Of a stretch of DNA of 64,000 nt, positions 44,148-52,286 are shown one piece after another (the stretch's first letter is position 1; every line of letters starts with the position of its first letter). The stretch lies in contig NZ_LSKQ01000267.1 in assembly GCF_001557115.1 (NCBI RefSeq), positions 109,157 through 173,156 on the forward strand, in the 5' to 3' direction. The stretch comes from Erythrobacter sp. CCH5-A1. GTDB lineage: Bacteria; Pseudomonadota; Alphaproteobacteria; Sphingomonadales; Sphingomonadaceae. The notes under the pieces are model-generated. The model did no database searches. It was not told where the DNA came from and saw nothing but the letters and a program-made list of their open reading frames with translations. The translations under genes were made by a program, and so were the position numbers.

Positions 44148-46112
44148 ATGGTGCGAGACAACCCGGCCGCAGGGTCGTTCATGCAGCGGCTGCTGCGGGA
44201 CACGGCGGCCAACACGCTGGCGCTCACGGCTGCGGCGATGTTGCCGCTCCTTGCTCTCGTCGGCGGCGGTATCGATGCCGGGCGCTATTATGCGGCTACG
44301 GCCCGGCTTCAGGCAGCGTGCGATTCGGGTGCTCTGGCTGCACGTCAGGCGATGCTGACCGATACCTTCACCGCCGCCCACCGCCAGACCGCGTTTGCCT
44401 TCTTCGACCAGAACTTCGAGGACGGCATGTTCGGCACCACAGGCCGGACACGCGAATATACGGCCAACAGCAGCGGGATCGTCTCGGGCACAGCCAGCGC
44501 GACCTTGCCGACATCGATCATGCAGGTGTTCGGCTTCACCAGTTTCTCGCTGCAGGTCTCGTGCAGTTCGGAAGTCAACATCGCCAACACCGATGTGATG
44601 TTCGTGCTCGACGTGACCGGCTCGATGGCGGATTGCCCCAATAATACAGCATGCGGGGGCGGCGCTGGCTCCAAGATCGTGGGGCTTCGATCGGCGGTGA
44701 TGAGCTTCTATGATGCGGTGCAGGCCGCCAGCTCGCCTGCCGCGCAGCTGCGCTACGGGATCGTGCCCTATTCGCAGCAGGCCAATGTCGGCTTTTCGAT
44801 CCCGCGCGAATACATGACGCAGAACCACAGCTACCAGTCGCGCGTGGCGCGGTTCAATGCAGCCCGATATCCCAACAACTCGGCCGGCGATGTGGTTGTC
44901 GTGTCGGACCAGACAGAGTGGTTGCCGCGCCTTGTAACGAACCTCAATTCGCCGACCACCGATCACTACCGCTACCGGACCGACGGGGCCGAAGGGACCA
45001 CGGCGCGCAGCGTGTGCACCACCTATCCCGGCAGCTACACGGTGAGCGTGGACGGTGCGAACGAGACCTGGCAGGTCTTCGCGGCGACCGAATTCGTCCT
45101 CAACCAGTGGCCGGACAACGGGGACGCCAACAACCGTGCCGGTTGCCGCGCCCGGGTCCGCAAGACACGGCCGCTGACCGAAGCCGATGTGACCGCCAGC
45201 TTCCGCGACTGGGTCTACTGCCAGGTCACCACCGGGACGAGCGCGCCCTGCGGCATCACCAATCCGGCGCGTTCGCCCGCTGGCTGGGAAAGCGTGACCT
45301 TCGCCAGCATCTACACCAACAATTCGATCAATCTGCCGCTCGGCACCAACGGCGCCATGACCTCGGTCAGCTGGGGCGGCTGCGTCGAAGAGCCCAATAC
45401 GGTGCAGACCGACGTCTACAACCCGATCCCCTCGGGCGCCTACGATCTCGACATCAATCTCGTGCCGGACACGGAGGCCGAACGCTGGCGGCCGGCGCTG
45501 ATCGGCGCGACATGGCTGCGCTATGCCAATGGTGCCTGGACCCGCTCGGCAGTTGCCACCACCGATCCGGGCTTTCCGCGGCCCAATTTCGTCTGCCCTC
45601 CGGCGGCGCGCAAGCTTGCGCCGATCACGCGTTCGCAATTGCAGGCCTATGTCGACGGGCTGACGCCCCAGGGGCAGACCTATCACGACATCGGCATGAT
45701 ATGGGGCGCCCGCTTCCTCTCGCCGCGCGGCATGTTTGCTGCCGAAAACACCACGGCGCCCAACGGCGATCCGATTGCGCGCCATCTCGTGTTCATGACC
45801 GATGGTGCGCAGGTGAACGACATCTTCAACTATTCGAGCCACGGCATCGAAGGGTGGGACCGGCGCATAACCGGGAACGGCAGCGGCACCACGGAATTCA
45901 ACCGTCGCGCCGCGCGCCTTCAGGCGATCTGCAACGCTGCCAAGCAGGAGAACATCACCGTGTGGGTGGTCGCCTTCGGGACCACGCTGACGCAGAACCT
46001 GATCGATTGCGCCTCCTCCGGTCGTGCCTTCCAGGCGAGTGACAGCGCGGCGCTCACCGCCCGCTTTCAGGAGATCGCCCAGAAGATCGCGGCGCTGCGG
46101 CTCACCTCCTGA
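44148..46112 (+). CDS. TadG-like von Willebrand A protein, paralogue of the gene at 10824-12836
   Basis: A 654-residue membrane-anchored protein with a TadE/TadG N-terminal segment (ANTLALTAAAMLPLLALVGG) and a vWA domain with MIDAS motif DVTGS (155-159). Long stretches are identical to the paralogue, for example MADC, RVRKTRP, NLPLGTNGAMT-like and ITVWVVAFGTTLTQNL. Unlike that gene, no TadE genes follow; the next gene is an RND efflux adaptor. The ATG at 44148 with GAGGGG upstream is preferred over a GTG six codons earlier. It lies 192 bases after tRNA-Ser. Confidence 0.82.
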   Translation: MVRDNPAAGSFMQRLLRDTAANTLALTAAAMLPLLALVGGGIDAGRYYAATARLQAACDSGALAARQAMLTDTFTAAHRQTAFAFFDQNFEDGMFGTTGRTREYTANSSGIVSGTASATLPTSIMQVFGFTSFSLQVSCSSEVNIANTDVMFVLDVTGSMADCPNNTACGGGAGSKIVGLRSAVMSFYDAVQAASSPAAQLRYGIVPYSQQANVGFSIPREYMTQNHSYQSRVARFNAARYPNNSAGDVVVVSDQTEWLPRLVTNLNSPTTDHYRYRTDGAEGTTARSVCTTYPGSYTVSVDGANETWQVFAATEFVLNQWPDNGDANNRAGCRARVRKTRPLTEADVTASFRDWVYCQVTTGTSAPCGITNPARSPAGWESVTFASIYTNNSINLPLGTNGAMTSVSWGGCVEEPNTVQTDVYNPIPSGAYDLDINLVPDTEAERWRPALIGATWLRYANGAWTRSAVATTDPGFPRPNFVCPPAARKLAPITRSQLQAYVDGLTPQGQTYHDIGMIWGARFLSPRGMFAAENTTAPNGDPIARHLVFMTDGAQVNDIFNYSSHGIEGWDRRITGNGSGTTEFNRRAARLQAICNAAKQENITVWVVAFGTTLTQNLIDCASSGRAFQASDSAALTARFQEIAQKIAALRLTS

Positions 46113-46165
46113 CCCGCTCCGGCCAGTGCCGGGTGCGGGACAGAGCGAGCGAAAAATGTGGCAGT

Positions 46166-46220
46166 TTGCTCCATATCGCATAGGCCTCTATTGTGTTGAT
46201 TGCGTAACTACCGATACGCA
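46166..46220 (+). promoter_or_regulatory. Promoter and operator candidate for the RND operon
   Basis: TTGCTC (46166-46171) and TATTGT (46189-46194) are 17 bases apart. Just downstream, across the predicted start of transcription, TGCGTA (46201-46206) and TACGCA (46215-46220) form a perfect inverted repeat with an eight-base spacer. This is the geometry of a repressor operator, for example of a TetR protein, but no regulator gene is adjacent. Confidence 0.5.
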
Positions 46221-46269
46221 CAGGCCTTAAGACGACGAGCGAGAACCCGCCATTCTGTTTCCTCTCCCG

Positions 46270-47451
46270 GTGACATCGTTGCCCTTCGCCCGTCTGGCCC
46301 TGTCCGGACTGGGCGCCCTGTTGCTCGCCGGTTGCTCGGCCGACGCAGCCAAGGATTCGCGCCCGAAAGGTCCGCCCGAAGTCGGCTATGTCGTCGTCCA
46401 GACGTCCGACGTTCCGGTTGCGGTCGAGCTTGCCGGGCGGATCGCGGCTTTCGAGATGTCCGAGGTACGCCCGCAGGTCACCGGGCTGATCCGTCGTCGC
46501 CTCTTCACCGAGGGCGCAGTGGTGCGCGCGGGCCAGACCCTCTACGAGATCGACACCCGCCTCTACCGCGCGGCCAGCAACGAGGCCCGCGCGAACCTCG
46601 CCAGCGCGGTCGCCAGTGCCGAGGCGACGCGCATCCGGGCCGAACGGCTGAAGCCGCTGGCCGAGGCGCAGGCGGTGGCGATGCAGGACTATACCGACGC
46701 TGCCGCCGCCGCGCGGCAGGCGGCGGCCGCCGTGCAGCAGGCACGCGCGCGGTTGCAGACCGCCGACGTCAACCTGCAGTTCACCCGTGTGCCCGCTCCG
46801 ATCAGCGGGCGCATCGGGCGATCGCTGTTCACTGTCGGCGCGCTGGTCACCGGCAACCAGGCCGAACCGCTGGCGGTGATCCAGGGGGTCGATCCGGTGT
46901 TCGTCGACATCCAGCAATCGAGCGCCGAACTGCTCGCGCTGCGCCGCGCGCTCGCGCAGGGCGGCGCGGTGCCGGGCAGCGCCTCGGTCGCCCTCGTGCT
47001 CGAGGACGGTAGCGAATACCCCCAGCGCGGCCAGGTGCAGTTTTCCGAAGTGATGGTCGATGCCGGGACCGGCACGGTGACATTGCGCGCGCGCTTCCCC
47101 AACCCGCAAGGCCTGCTGCTGCCCGGCATGTTCGTGCGCGCCCGCTTCGAGCAGGCGGTGGACAGGGGCGCGATCCTCGTCCCCCAGCCCGCCCTCACCC
47201 GCAACGCGCGGGGCGAGGCGAGCGTCTTCGTGGTCGATGCCGGGAACAAGGCGGCCGAGCGCAAGGTCACCGCCGCGCGCGCGCTCGGCAGCGACTGGGT
47301 GGTGACCGCGGGATTGAAGCCCGGCGACAAGGTTATCGTGCAGGGCCTCGCCAAGCTCAAGCCCGGTGCGCCGATCAAGCCGGTGCCTGCCGCCAAGCCG
47401 CAGGTGATCGCGGCCTCGAAGCCCGGGTCCGCGCCCGCCGGCAAGCCCTGA
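46270..47451 (+). CDS. RND efflux periplasmic adaptor (AcrA/MexA type)
   Basis: Lipoprotein that bridges the inner-membrane pump and outer-membrane channel. The 393 residues have a lipobox LLAGC with the lipidated cysteine C22, then the barrel-sandwich/lipoyl halves (VRPQVTGLIRRRLFTEGAVVRAGQTLYEID and FTRVPAPISGRIGRS), a coiled-coil hairpin (about 90-160) and the beta-barrel/membrane-proximal domains. The GTG start is supported by the signal peptide although no clear ribosome-binding site is seen. First gene of the tripartite efflux operon. Confidence 0.93.
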   Translation: MTSLPFARLALSGLGALLLAGCSADAAKDSRPKGPPEVGYVVVQTSDVPVAVELAGRIAAFEMSEVRPQVTGLIRRRLFTEGAVVRAGQTLYEIDTRLYRAASNEARANLASAVASAEATRIRAERLKPLAEAQAVAMQDYTDAAAAARQAAAAVQQARARLQTADVNLQFTRVPAPISGRIGRSLFTVGALVTGNQAEPLAVIQGVDPVFVDIQQSSAELLALRRALAQGGAVPGSASVALVLEDGSEYPQRGQVQFSEVMVDAGTGTVTLRARFPNPQGLLLPGMFVRARFEQAVDRGAILVPQPALTRNARGEASVFVVDAGNKAAERKVTAARALGSDWVVTAGLKPGDKVIVQGLAKLKPGAPIKPVPAAKPQVIAASKPGSAPAGKP

Positions 47452-47461
47452 GGCGCGGGCG

Positions 47462-50400
47462 ATGTCGCGCATCTTCATCGAACGGCCGATCTTTGCCTGG
47501 GTGCTGGCGATCATCACGATGCTGGCCGGGCTCGGTTCGATCTATCTCCTGCCGGTCGCGCAATATCCCGACGTCGCCCCGCCGCAGGTCAATATCCGCG
47601 CGACCTTCCCCGGCGCATCGGCCGAAACGCTCGAGAATTCGGTCACCCAGATCATCGAACAGCAGCTGACCGGGATCGACGGCCTGCTCTATTTCAGCTC
47701 CAGCTCCACCGCGCGCGGGCAAGTCAACATCAGCGCCACCTTCGCCAAGGGGACCGATCCCGACATCGCGCAGGTGCAGGTCCAGAACCAGGTCCAGCAG
47801 GCGCTCGCCCGGCTGCCGCAGCAGGTGCAGCAGCAGGGGTTGCGCGTCACCAAGTCGAACCCCGATTTCCTGATGATCGTCGGCATCTATGACGAGACCG
47901 ACCGGTCGACCAATATCGACATCTCCGACTTCCTCGTCTCCAACCTCCAGGACGAACTCGCGCGGATCGAGGGCGTGGGCGAGACCAACGTGTTCGGTTC
48001 GCAATATGCGATGCGCGTGTGGCTCGATCCAAACAAGCTCGCCGCGGTCGGCCTGATGCCGGGTGACATCATCGCCGCGATCCGCAACCAGAACACCGAA
48101 ATCGCCGCGGGCGAAGTCGGCGGCCTGCCGCAGCCCGAGACCAACCGCCTCAACGCCGTCGTCACCGCGCAGTCGCGGCTGCGCACCGTCGACGAATTCA
48201 AGGCGATCATCCTCAAGGCCGACCAGAGCGGCGCGGTGGTGCGGCTCGGCGATGTGGCGCGGGTCGAGCTTGGGGCGGAAAATTACGCTGCCTCCAGCCG
48301 CATCAACGGCCATCCCGGCGCGGGCCTTGCGATCAGCCTTGCGCCCGGTGCCGACGCCCTTGCCACCGCCGATCTGGTCAAGGCCGCGGTCGAGGAGGCC
48401 AAGGCCGGCTTCCCGCCGGGCTACAACGTCGCCTACGCCAACGACACGACCGCCTTCATCCGCCTCTCCATCGAGGAAGTGGTGCAGACCCTGATCGAGG
48501 CGATCCTGCTGGTGGTCCTCGTGATGTTCGTGTTCCTGCAAAGCTGGCGCGCGACGCTGATCCCGGCGATCGCGGTGCCGGTGGTGCTGCTGGGCACCTT
48601 CGCGGTATTCTACATGGCGGGCTTCACCATCAACACGCTGACCCTGTTCGGGCTGGTGCTCGCCATCGGCCTCCTCGTCGACGATGCGATCGTGGTGGTC
48701 GAGAATGTCGAGCGCCTGCTCGAGGAAAACCCCGAGATGACGCCCAAGGAAGCGACGATCCAGTCGATGGGCGAAATCCAGGTGGCGCTGGTGGCGATCG
48801 CGGTGGTGCTGTCGGCGGTGTTCCTGCCGATGGCGTTCTTCGGCGGATCAACGGGGGTGATCTACCGCCAGTTCTCGATCACGATCATTGCGGCGATGGT
48901 GCTTTCGGCGCTGGTGGCCCTGATCCTCAGCCCGGCGCTCACCGCCTCGCTGCTCAGGCAGAAGCGGCACGGCGAGGCCGCCGAGGCGGGAGGGCTGGAA
49001 CGTCGCTGGCCGTGGGGCGCACGGCAGCTGGCACGGGCGCAAAGCGGGTTCAACCGCGCTTTCGCGCGCGGCACCGATCGTTACGTCGGTGCCGTGTCGC
49101 GGGTGGTGGACCGCAAGTGGCTGTTCCTTGCGATCTACGCGATTGTCGTGGTGCTGCTGGCGCTGATGTTCGTGCGCCTGCCGACCGGCTTTCTTCCGAC
49201 CGAGGATCAGGGCGCGGCCCAGCTCCAGATCCGTCTGCCCGCCGGCGCCACGCAGGGCCGCACCCGCGAGGTGCAGCTGGCGGTCGAGAAATACATGCTC
49301 ACCGACGAGGCCCGCAACATCGCGGTGATGTTCAGCGTGGCGGGCGGCGGACAGGGCGCTGCGGGGCAGAACACCGGCCAGGGCTTCGTCAACTTCGTCG
49401 ACTGGTCCGAACGCACCGGGGCCGAAAACAGCGCCGGTGCGATCACTCAGCGTGCGACCAAGGCCTTCGGAGCGTTCCGTGATGCGCAGGTGAACGTGCT
49501 CGTCCCCCCGGCGATCCGCGGTCTGGGGCAGAGCAACGGCTTCACGCTCCAGCTGCAGAACACCAGCGGGATGACCCGCGAGGAATTCATCGCCGCGCGC
49601 GACAAGCTGCTCGAGGCAGCCTCGGGAGATCCGGTGCTGGCGGGCGTGCGGCTGAGCGAACTTCCCGATGCGCAGACCCTGAGGGTCGATATCGATCAGC
49701 AGCGCCTGGCCGCGCTCGGACTCAATCAGGCGGACGTCAACACCACGCTTTCGGCTGCGTGGGGCGGGCAATACGTCAACGACTTCATCGACCGCGGGCG
49801 GGTGAAGCGGGTCTTCGTGCAGGCCGATGCCCCCTACCGCGCGACGCCCGACGATATCGGGCAGTGGTTCGTGCGCGGCAACAACGGCCAGATGGCTCCT
49901 TTCAGTGCCTTTGCCGCCAGCCAGTGGTCGACCACGCCGACCACGCTCTCGCGCTTCCAGGGCTACCCGAGCTTCCAGTTCGACGGGCAGGCCGCGCCGG
50001 GCCGCAGTTCGGGCGAGGCGATGGATCGGATCGAGGCCTTGGCGAAGGAGATTCCCGGGGTCGGCGTCGCTTGGGCAGGCCTGTCGTTCCAGGAGCGCCT
50101 GTCCTCGGGTCAAGCCCCGCTGCTCTACGGGCTGTCGCTGCTGGTGGTGTTCCTGTGCCTTGCGGCGCTCTACGAAAGCTGGACGATCCCGGTGGCGGTG
50201 ATGCTGGTGATCCCCCTGGGGCTGGTCGGCGCGGTTTTCGCGGTGACGCTGCGGGGGCTGGAGAACGACGTCTATCTCCAGATCGGTCTGCTGACCACGA
50301 TGGGCCTTGCCGCCAAGAACGCGATCCTCGTGATCGAATTCGCCGAGCAGGCCGAGAAACGCGGGAGCCGGGTGATCGATGCCGCGCTCGAGGCTGCGCG

Positions 50401-50650
50401 GCTGCGCCTGCGCCCGATCCTGATGACCAGCCTCGCCTTCATCTTCGGCGTGCTGCCGCTGGCGCTGTCGAGCGGCGCGGGGGCGAACAGCCGCATCGCG
50501 ATCGGCACCTCGGTGATCGGCGGGATGCTGACCGCGACGGTGCTAGCGATCTTCTTCATCCCGCTGTTCTTCGTGATCGTGCGCCGCACCACGCGCGATA
50601 CGCTGAAGAAGCTGCACCTCGGCCCCAAGGCGCCGGAGAGCGCGGCATGA
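47462..50650 (+). CDS. RND multidrug efflux permease (AcrB/MexB, HAE1 type)
   Basis: Proton-driven trimeric exporter of hydrophobic drugs. The 1062-residue protein has twelve transmembrane helices and two large periplasmic loops. The proton-relay residues D407 and D408 (LLVDDAIVVVENVER) and K952 (GLAAKNAILVIEFAEQ) are present, as are the opening MSRIFIERPIFAWVLAI and the QNxVQQAL porter-domain motifs. Length and motifs make it a HAE1 drug pump rather than a metal exporter. Its stop overlaps the channel gene by four bases (ATGA). Confidence 0.96.
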   Translation: MSRIFIERPIFAWVLAIITMLAGLGSIYLLPVAQYPDVAPPQVNIRATFPGASAETLENSVTQIIEQQLTGIDGLLYFSSSSTARGQVNISATFAKGTDPDIAQVQVQNQVQQALARLPQQVQQQGLRVTKSNPDFLMIVGIYDETDRSTNIDISDFLVSNLQDELARIEGVGETNVFGSQYAMRVWLDPNKLAAVGLMPGDIIAAIRNQNTEIAAGEVGGLPQPETNRLNAVVTAQSRLRTVDEFKAIILKADQSGAVVRLGDVARVELGAENYAASSRINGHPGAGLAISLAPGADALATADLVKAAVEEAKAGFPPGYNVAYANDTTAFIRLSIEEVVQTLIEAILLVVLVMFVFLQSWRATLIPAIAVPVVLLGTFAVFYMAGFTINTLTLFGLVLAIGLLVDDAIVVVENVERLLEENPEMTPKEATIQSMGEIQVALVAIAVVLSAVFLPMAFFGGSTGVIYRQFSITIIAAMVLSALVALILSPALTASLLRQKRHGEAAEAGGLERRWPWGARQLARAQSGFNRAFARGTDRYVGAVSRVVDRKWLFLAIYAIVVVLLALMFVRLPTGFLPTEDQGAAQLQIRLPAGATQGRTREVQLAVEKYMLTDEARNIAVMFSVAGGGQGAAGQNTGQGFVNFVDWSERTGAENSAGAITQRATKAFGAFRDAQVNVLVPPAIRGLGQSNGFTLQLQNTSGMTREEFIAARDKLLEAASGDPVLAGVRLSELPDAQTLRVDIDQQRLAALGLNQADVNTTLSAAWGGQYVNDFIDRGRVKRVFVQADAPYRATPDDIGQWFVRGNNGQMAPFSAFAASQWSTTPTTLSRFQGYPSFQFDGQAAPGRSSGEAMDRIEALAKEIPGVGVAWAGLSFQERLSSGQAPLLYGLSLLVVFLCLAALYESWTIPVAVMLVIPLGLVGAVFAVTLRGLENDVYLQIGLLTTMGLAAKNAILVIEFAEQAEKRGSRVIDAALEAARLRLRPILMTSLAFIFGVLPLALSSGAGANSRIAIGTSVIGGMLTATVLAIFFIPLFFVIVRRTTRDTLKKLHLGPKAPESAA

Positions 50651-52128
50651 TGCGGCGCGGGGTCCCTGCCTTCGCGCTAGCCGCGCTGACGCTGGCGCTG
50701 GTGCCGGGCTGCTCGATGGCGCCCAAATATGTCCAGCCCGACCTGCCGGTGCCCGTCTCGTGGCCGGTCGGCGATGCCTATCTCGCCGAGACCGAGGCCG
50801 CGCTGCCGGTGCTGAGCTACCGCGAAGTCTTCGCCGATCCCCGGCTCGTCCGGCTCATCGAACTGGCGCTTGCCAATAACCGCGATCTGCGGATCGCCGC
50901 CGCCAATATCGAGGCCGCGCGCGCACAATACCGGATCCAGAGCGCCGCCCAACTCCCGCGCATCGATGCCGCAGCGGGGCGCACCCAGTTCGATAACGGC
51001 ACCGCCAACCAGAACCGCAATCAGGACATCGACATCGGCAACAACCCGTCGGCGAGTCCCTCTACCGCGGGGCGGCGCTACACCGCCGATCTCAGCACCA
51101 CCGCCTTCGAGATCGATCTGTTCGGACGGCTGCGTTCGCTTTCCGATGCCTCGCTGAACCGCTTTTTCGGGACCGAGGCCGCCGCGCGCGCGACACGCCT
51201 GACGCTGATCGGCGACATTGCCGATGCCTGGCTGACCCACGCCGCCGATGCCTCGCTGCTCAAGCTGGCCGAGGACACCGCCGCCAACGCGCGCGAGCAG
51301 GTCAAGCTCACCCGGCTGCGGCTCGATGGCGGGATCGCCCCGCGCACGGACCTGCGTCAGGCCGAACAGGTGCTCGCCACCGCCGAGGCCGATATCGCCC
51401 GCCAGAAGACCGCGCTCGCGCAGGATGTGAACGCGCTGCAACTGCTGGTCGGCGCGCCGATCGATGTGGGCCTGCTGCCGCAGTCCTTGGGCGAGGCCGA
51501 TGACGCCGTGCGCGCTCTGCCCGCGGGCGTCGACTCCGCGATCCTGCTGCGCCGCCCCGACGTGCTCCAGGCCGAGTACGAGCTGCGCGCCGCCAATGCC
51601 GATATCGGTGCGGCGCGCGCGGCGCTGTTCCCGCGGATCACGCTGACGGGGCTGGCGGGGCTTTCGAGCAATGTGCTCTCCAACCTCTTCACCGGCGCGG
51701 CGTTCAACTACAATGCCGGCGCCAACGTGCGATATTCGCTCTTCGCGGGCGGCGCGGCGCAAGCGGGTGTGGCCCAGACCGAAGCCCGGCGCGATGCTGC
51801 CGTGGCGGGTTACGAGCGCGCGATCCAGACCGCCTTCCGCGAAGTCGCCGACGCGCTCGCCCGGCGCGGCACGATCACCGAGCAGCTGCGCGCCGACCGC
51901 GCGCTCGTCGATGCGGCCGAGGACACCTTCAGCCTTGCCGACATGCGCTATCGTGGCGGGGTCGAGAGCTTTCTCGCCAGCCTCGATGCGCAACGCGCAG
52001 CCTATCAGGCACAGCGCACGCTGCTGGCGACCCGGCTCGTCGAGGCGAGCAACCGCGTCACCCTCTACCGCGCGCTCGGCGGAGAGACCGCTCAGCCCGC
52101 CACGACGAGCCCCGCGCCCGAGCGTTGA
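50647..52128 (+). CDS. Outer-membrane efflux channel (NodT/OprM type)
   Basis: Outer-membrane factor of the tripartite pump, a trimeric beta-barrel with a long periplasmic alpha-tunnel. The 493 residues have a lipobox LVPGC (lipidated C22) and two repeated OEP domains, with hallmark FEIDLFGRLRSL and LRRPDVLQAEYELRAANADIGAARAALFPRI segments. Two adjacent ATGs are possible; the first overlaps the permease stop. The adaptor-permease-channel order is complete, so the operon needs no outside channel. Confidence 0.95.
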   Translation: MMRRGVPAFALAALTLALVPGCSMAPKYVQPDLPVPVSWPVGDAYLAETEAALPVLSYREVFADPRLVRLIELALANNRDLRIAAANIEAARAQYRIQSAAQLPRIDAAAGRTQFDNGTANQNRNQDIDIGNNPSASPSTAGRRYTADLSTTAFEIDLFGRLRSLSDASLNRFFGTEAAARATRLTLIGDIADAWLTHAADASLLKLAEDTAANAREQVKLTRLRLDGGIAPRTDLRQAEQVLATAEADIARQKTALAQDVNALQLLVGAPIDVGLLPQSLGEADDAVRALPAGVDSAILLRRPDVLQAEYELRAANADIGAARAALFPRITLTGLAGLSSNVLSNLFTGAAFNYNAGANVRYSLFAGGAAQAGVAQTEARRDAAVAGYERAIQTAFREVADALARRGTITEQLRADRALVDAAEDTFSLADMRYRGGVESFLASLDAQRAAYQAQRTLLATRLVEASNRVTLYRALGGETAQPATTSPAPER

Positions 52129-52286
52129 CCGGGGAGCGGGCGCGCACACTCCGACAATGCCCGAATTGTCGCCAAACCGCTTGGGCAATCGACAAACGGT
52201 CGATGCGCACGATTGAAATGTCTCCGTTTCCCCGCCACCCTTCGCGCGTGCTGCAAGGCCAACGCAGCTGTTCACAGGGGAATTTC

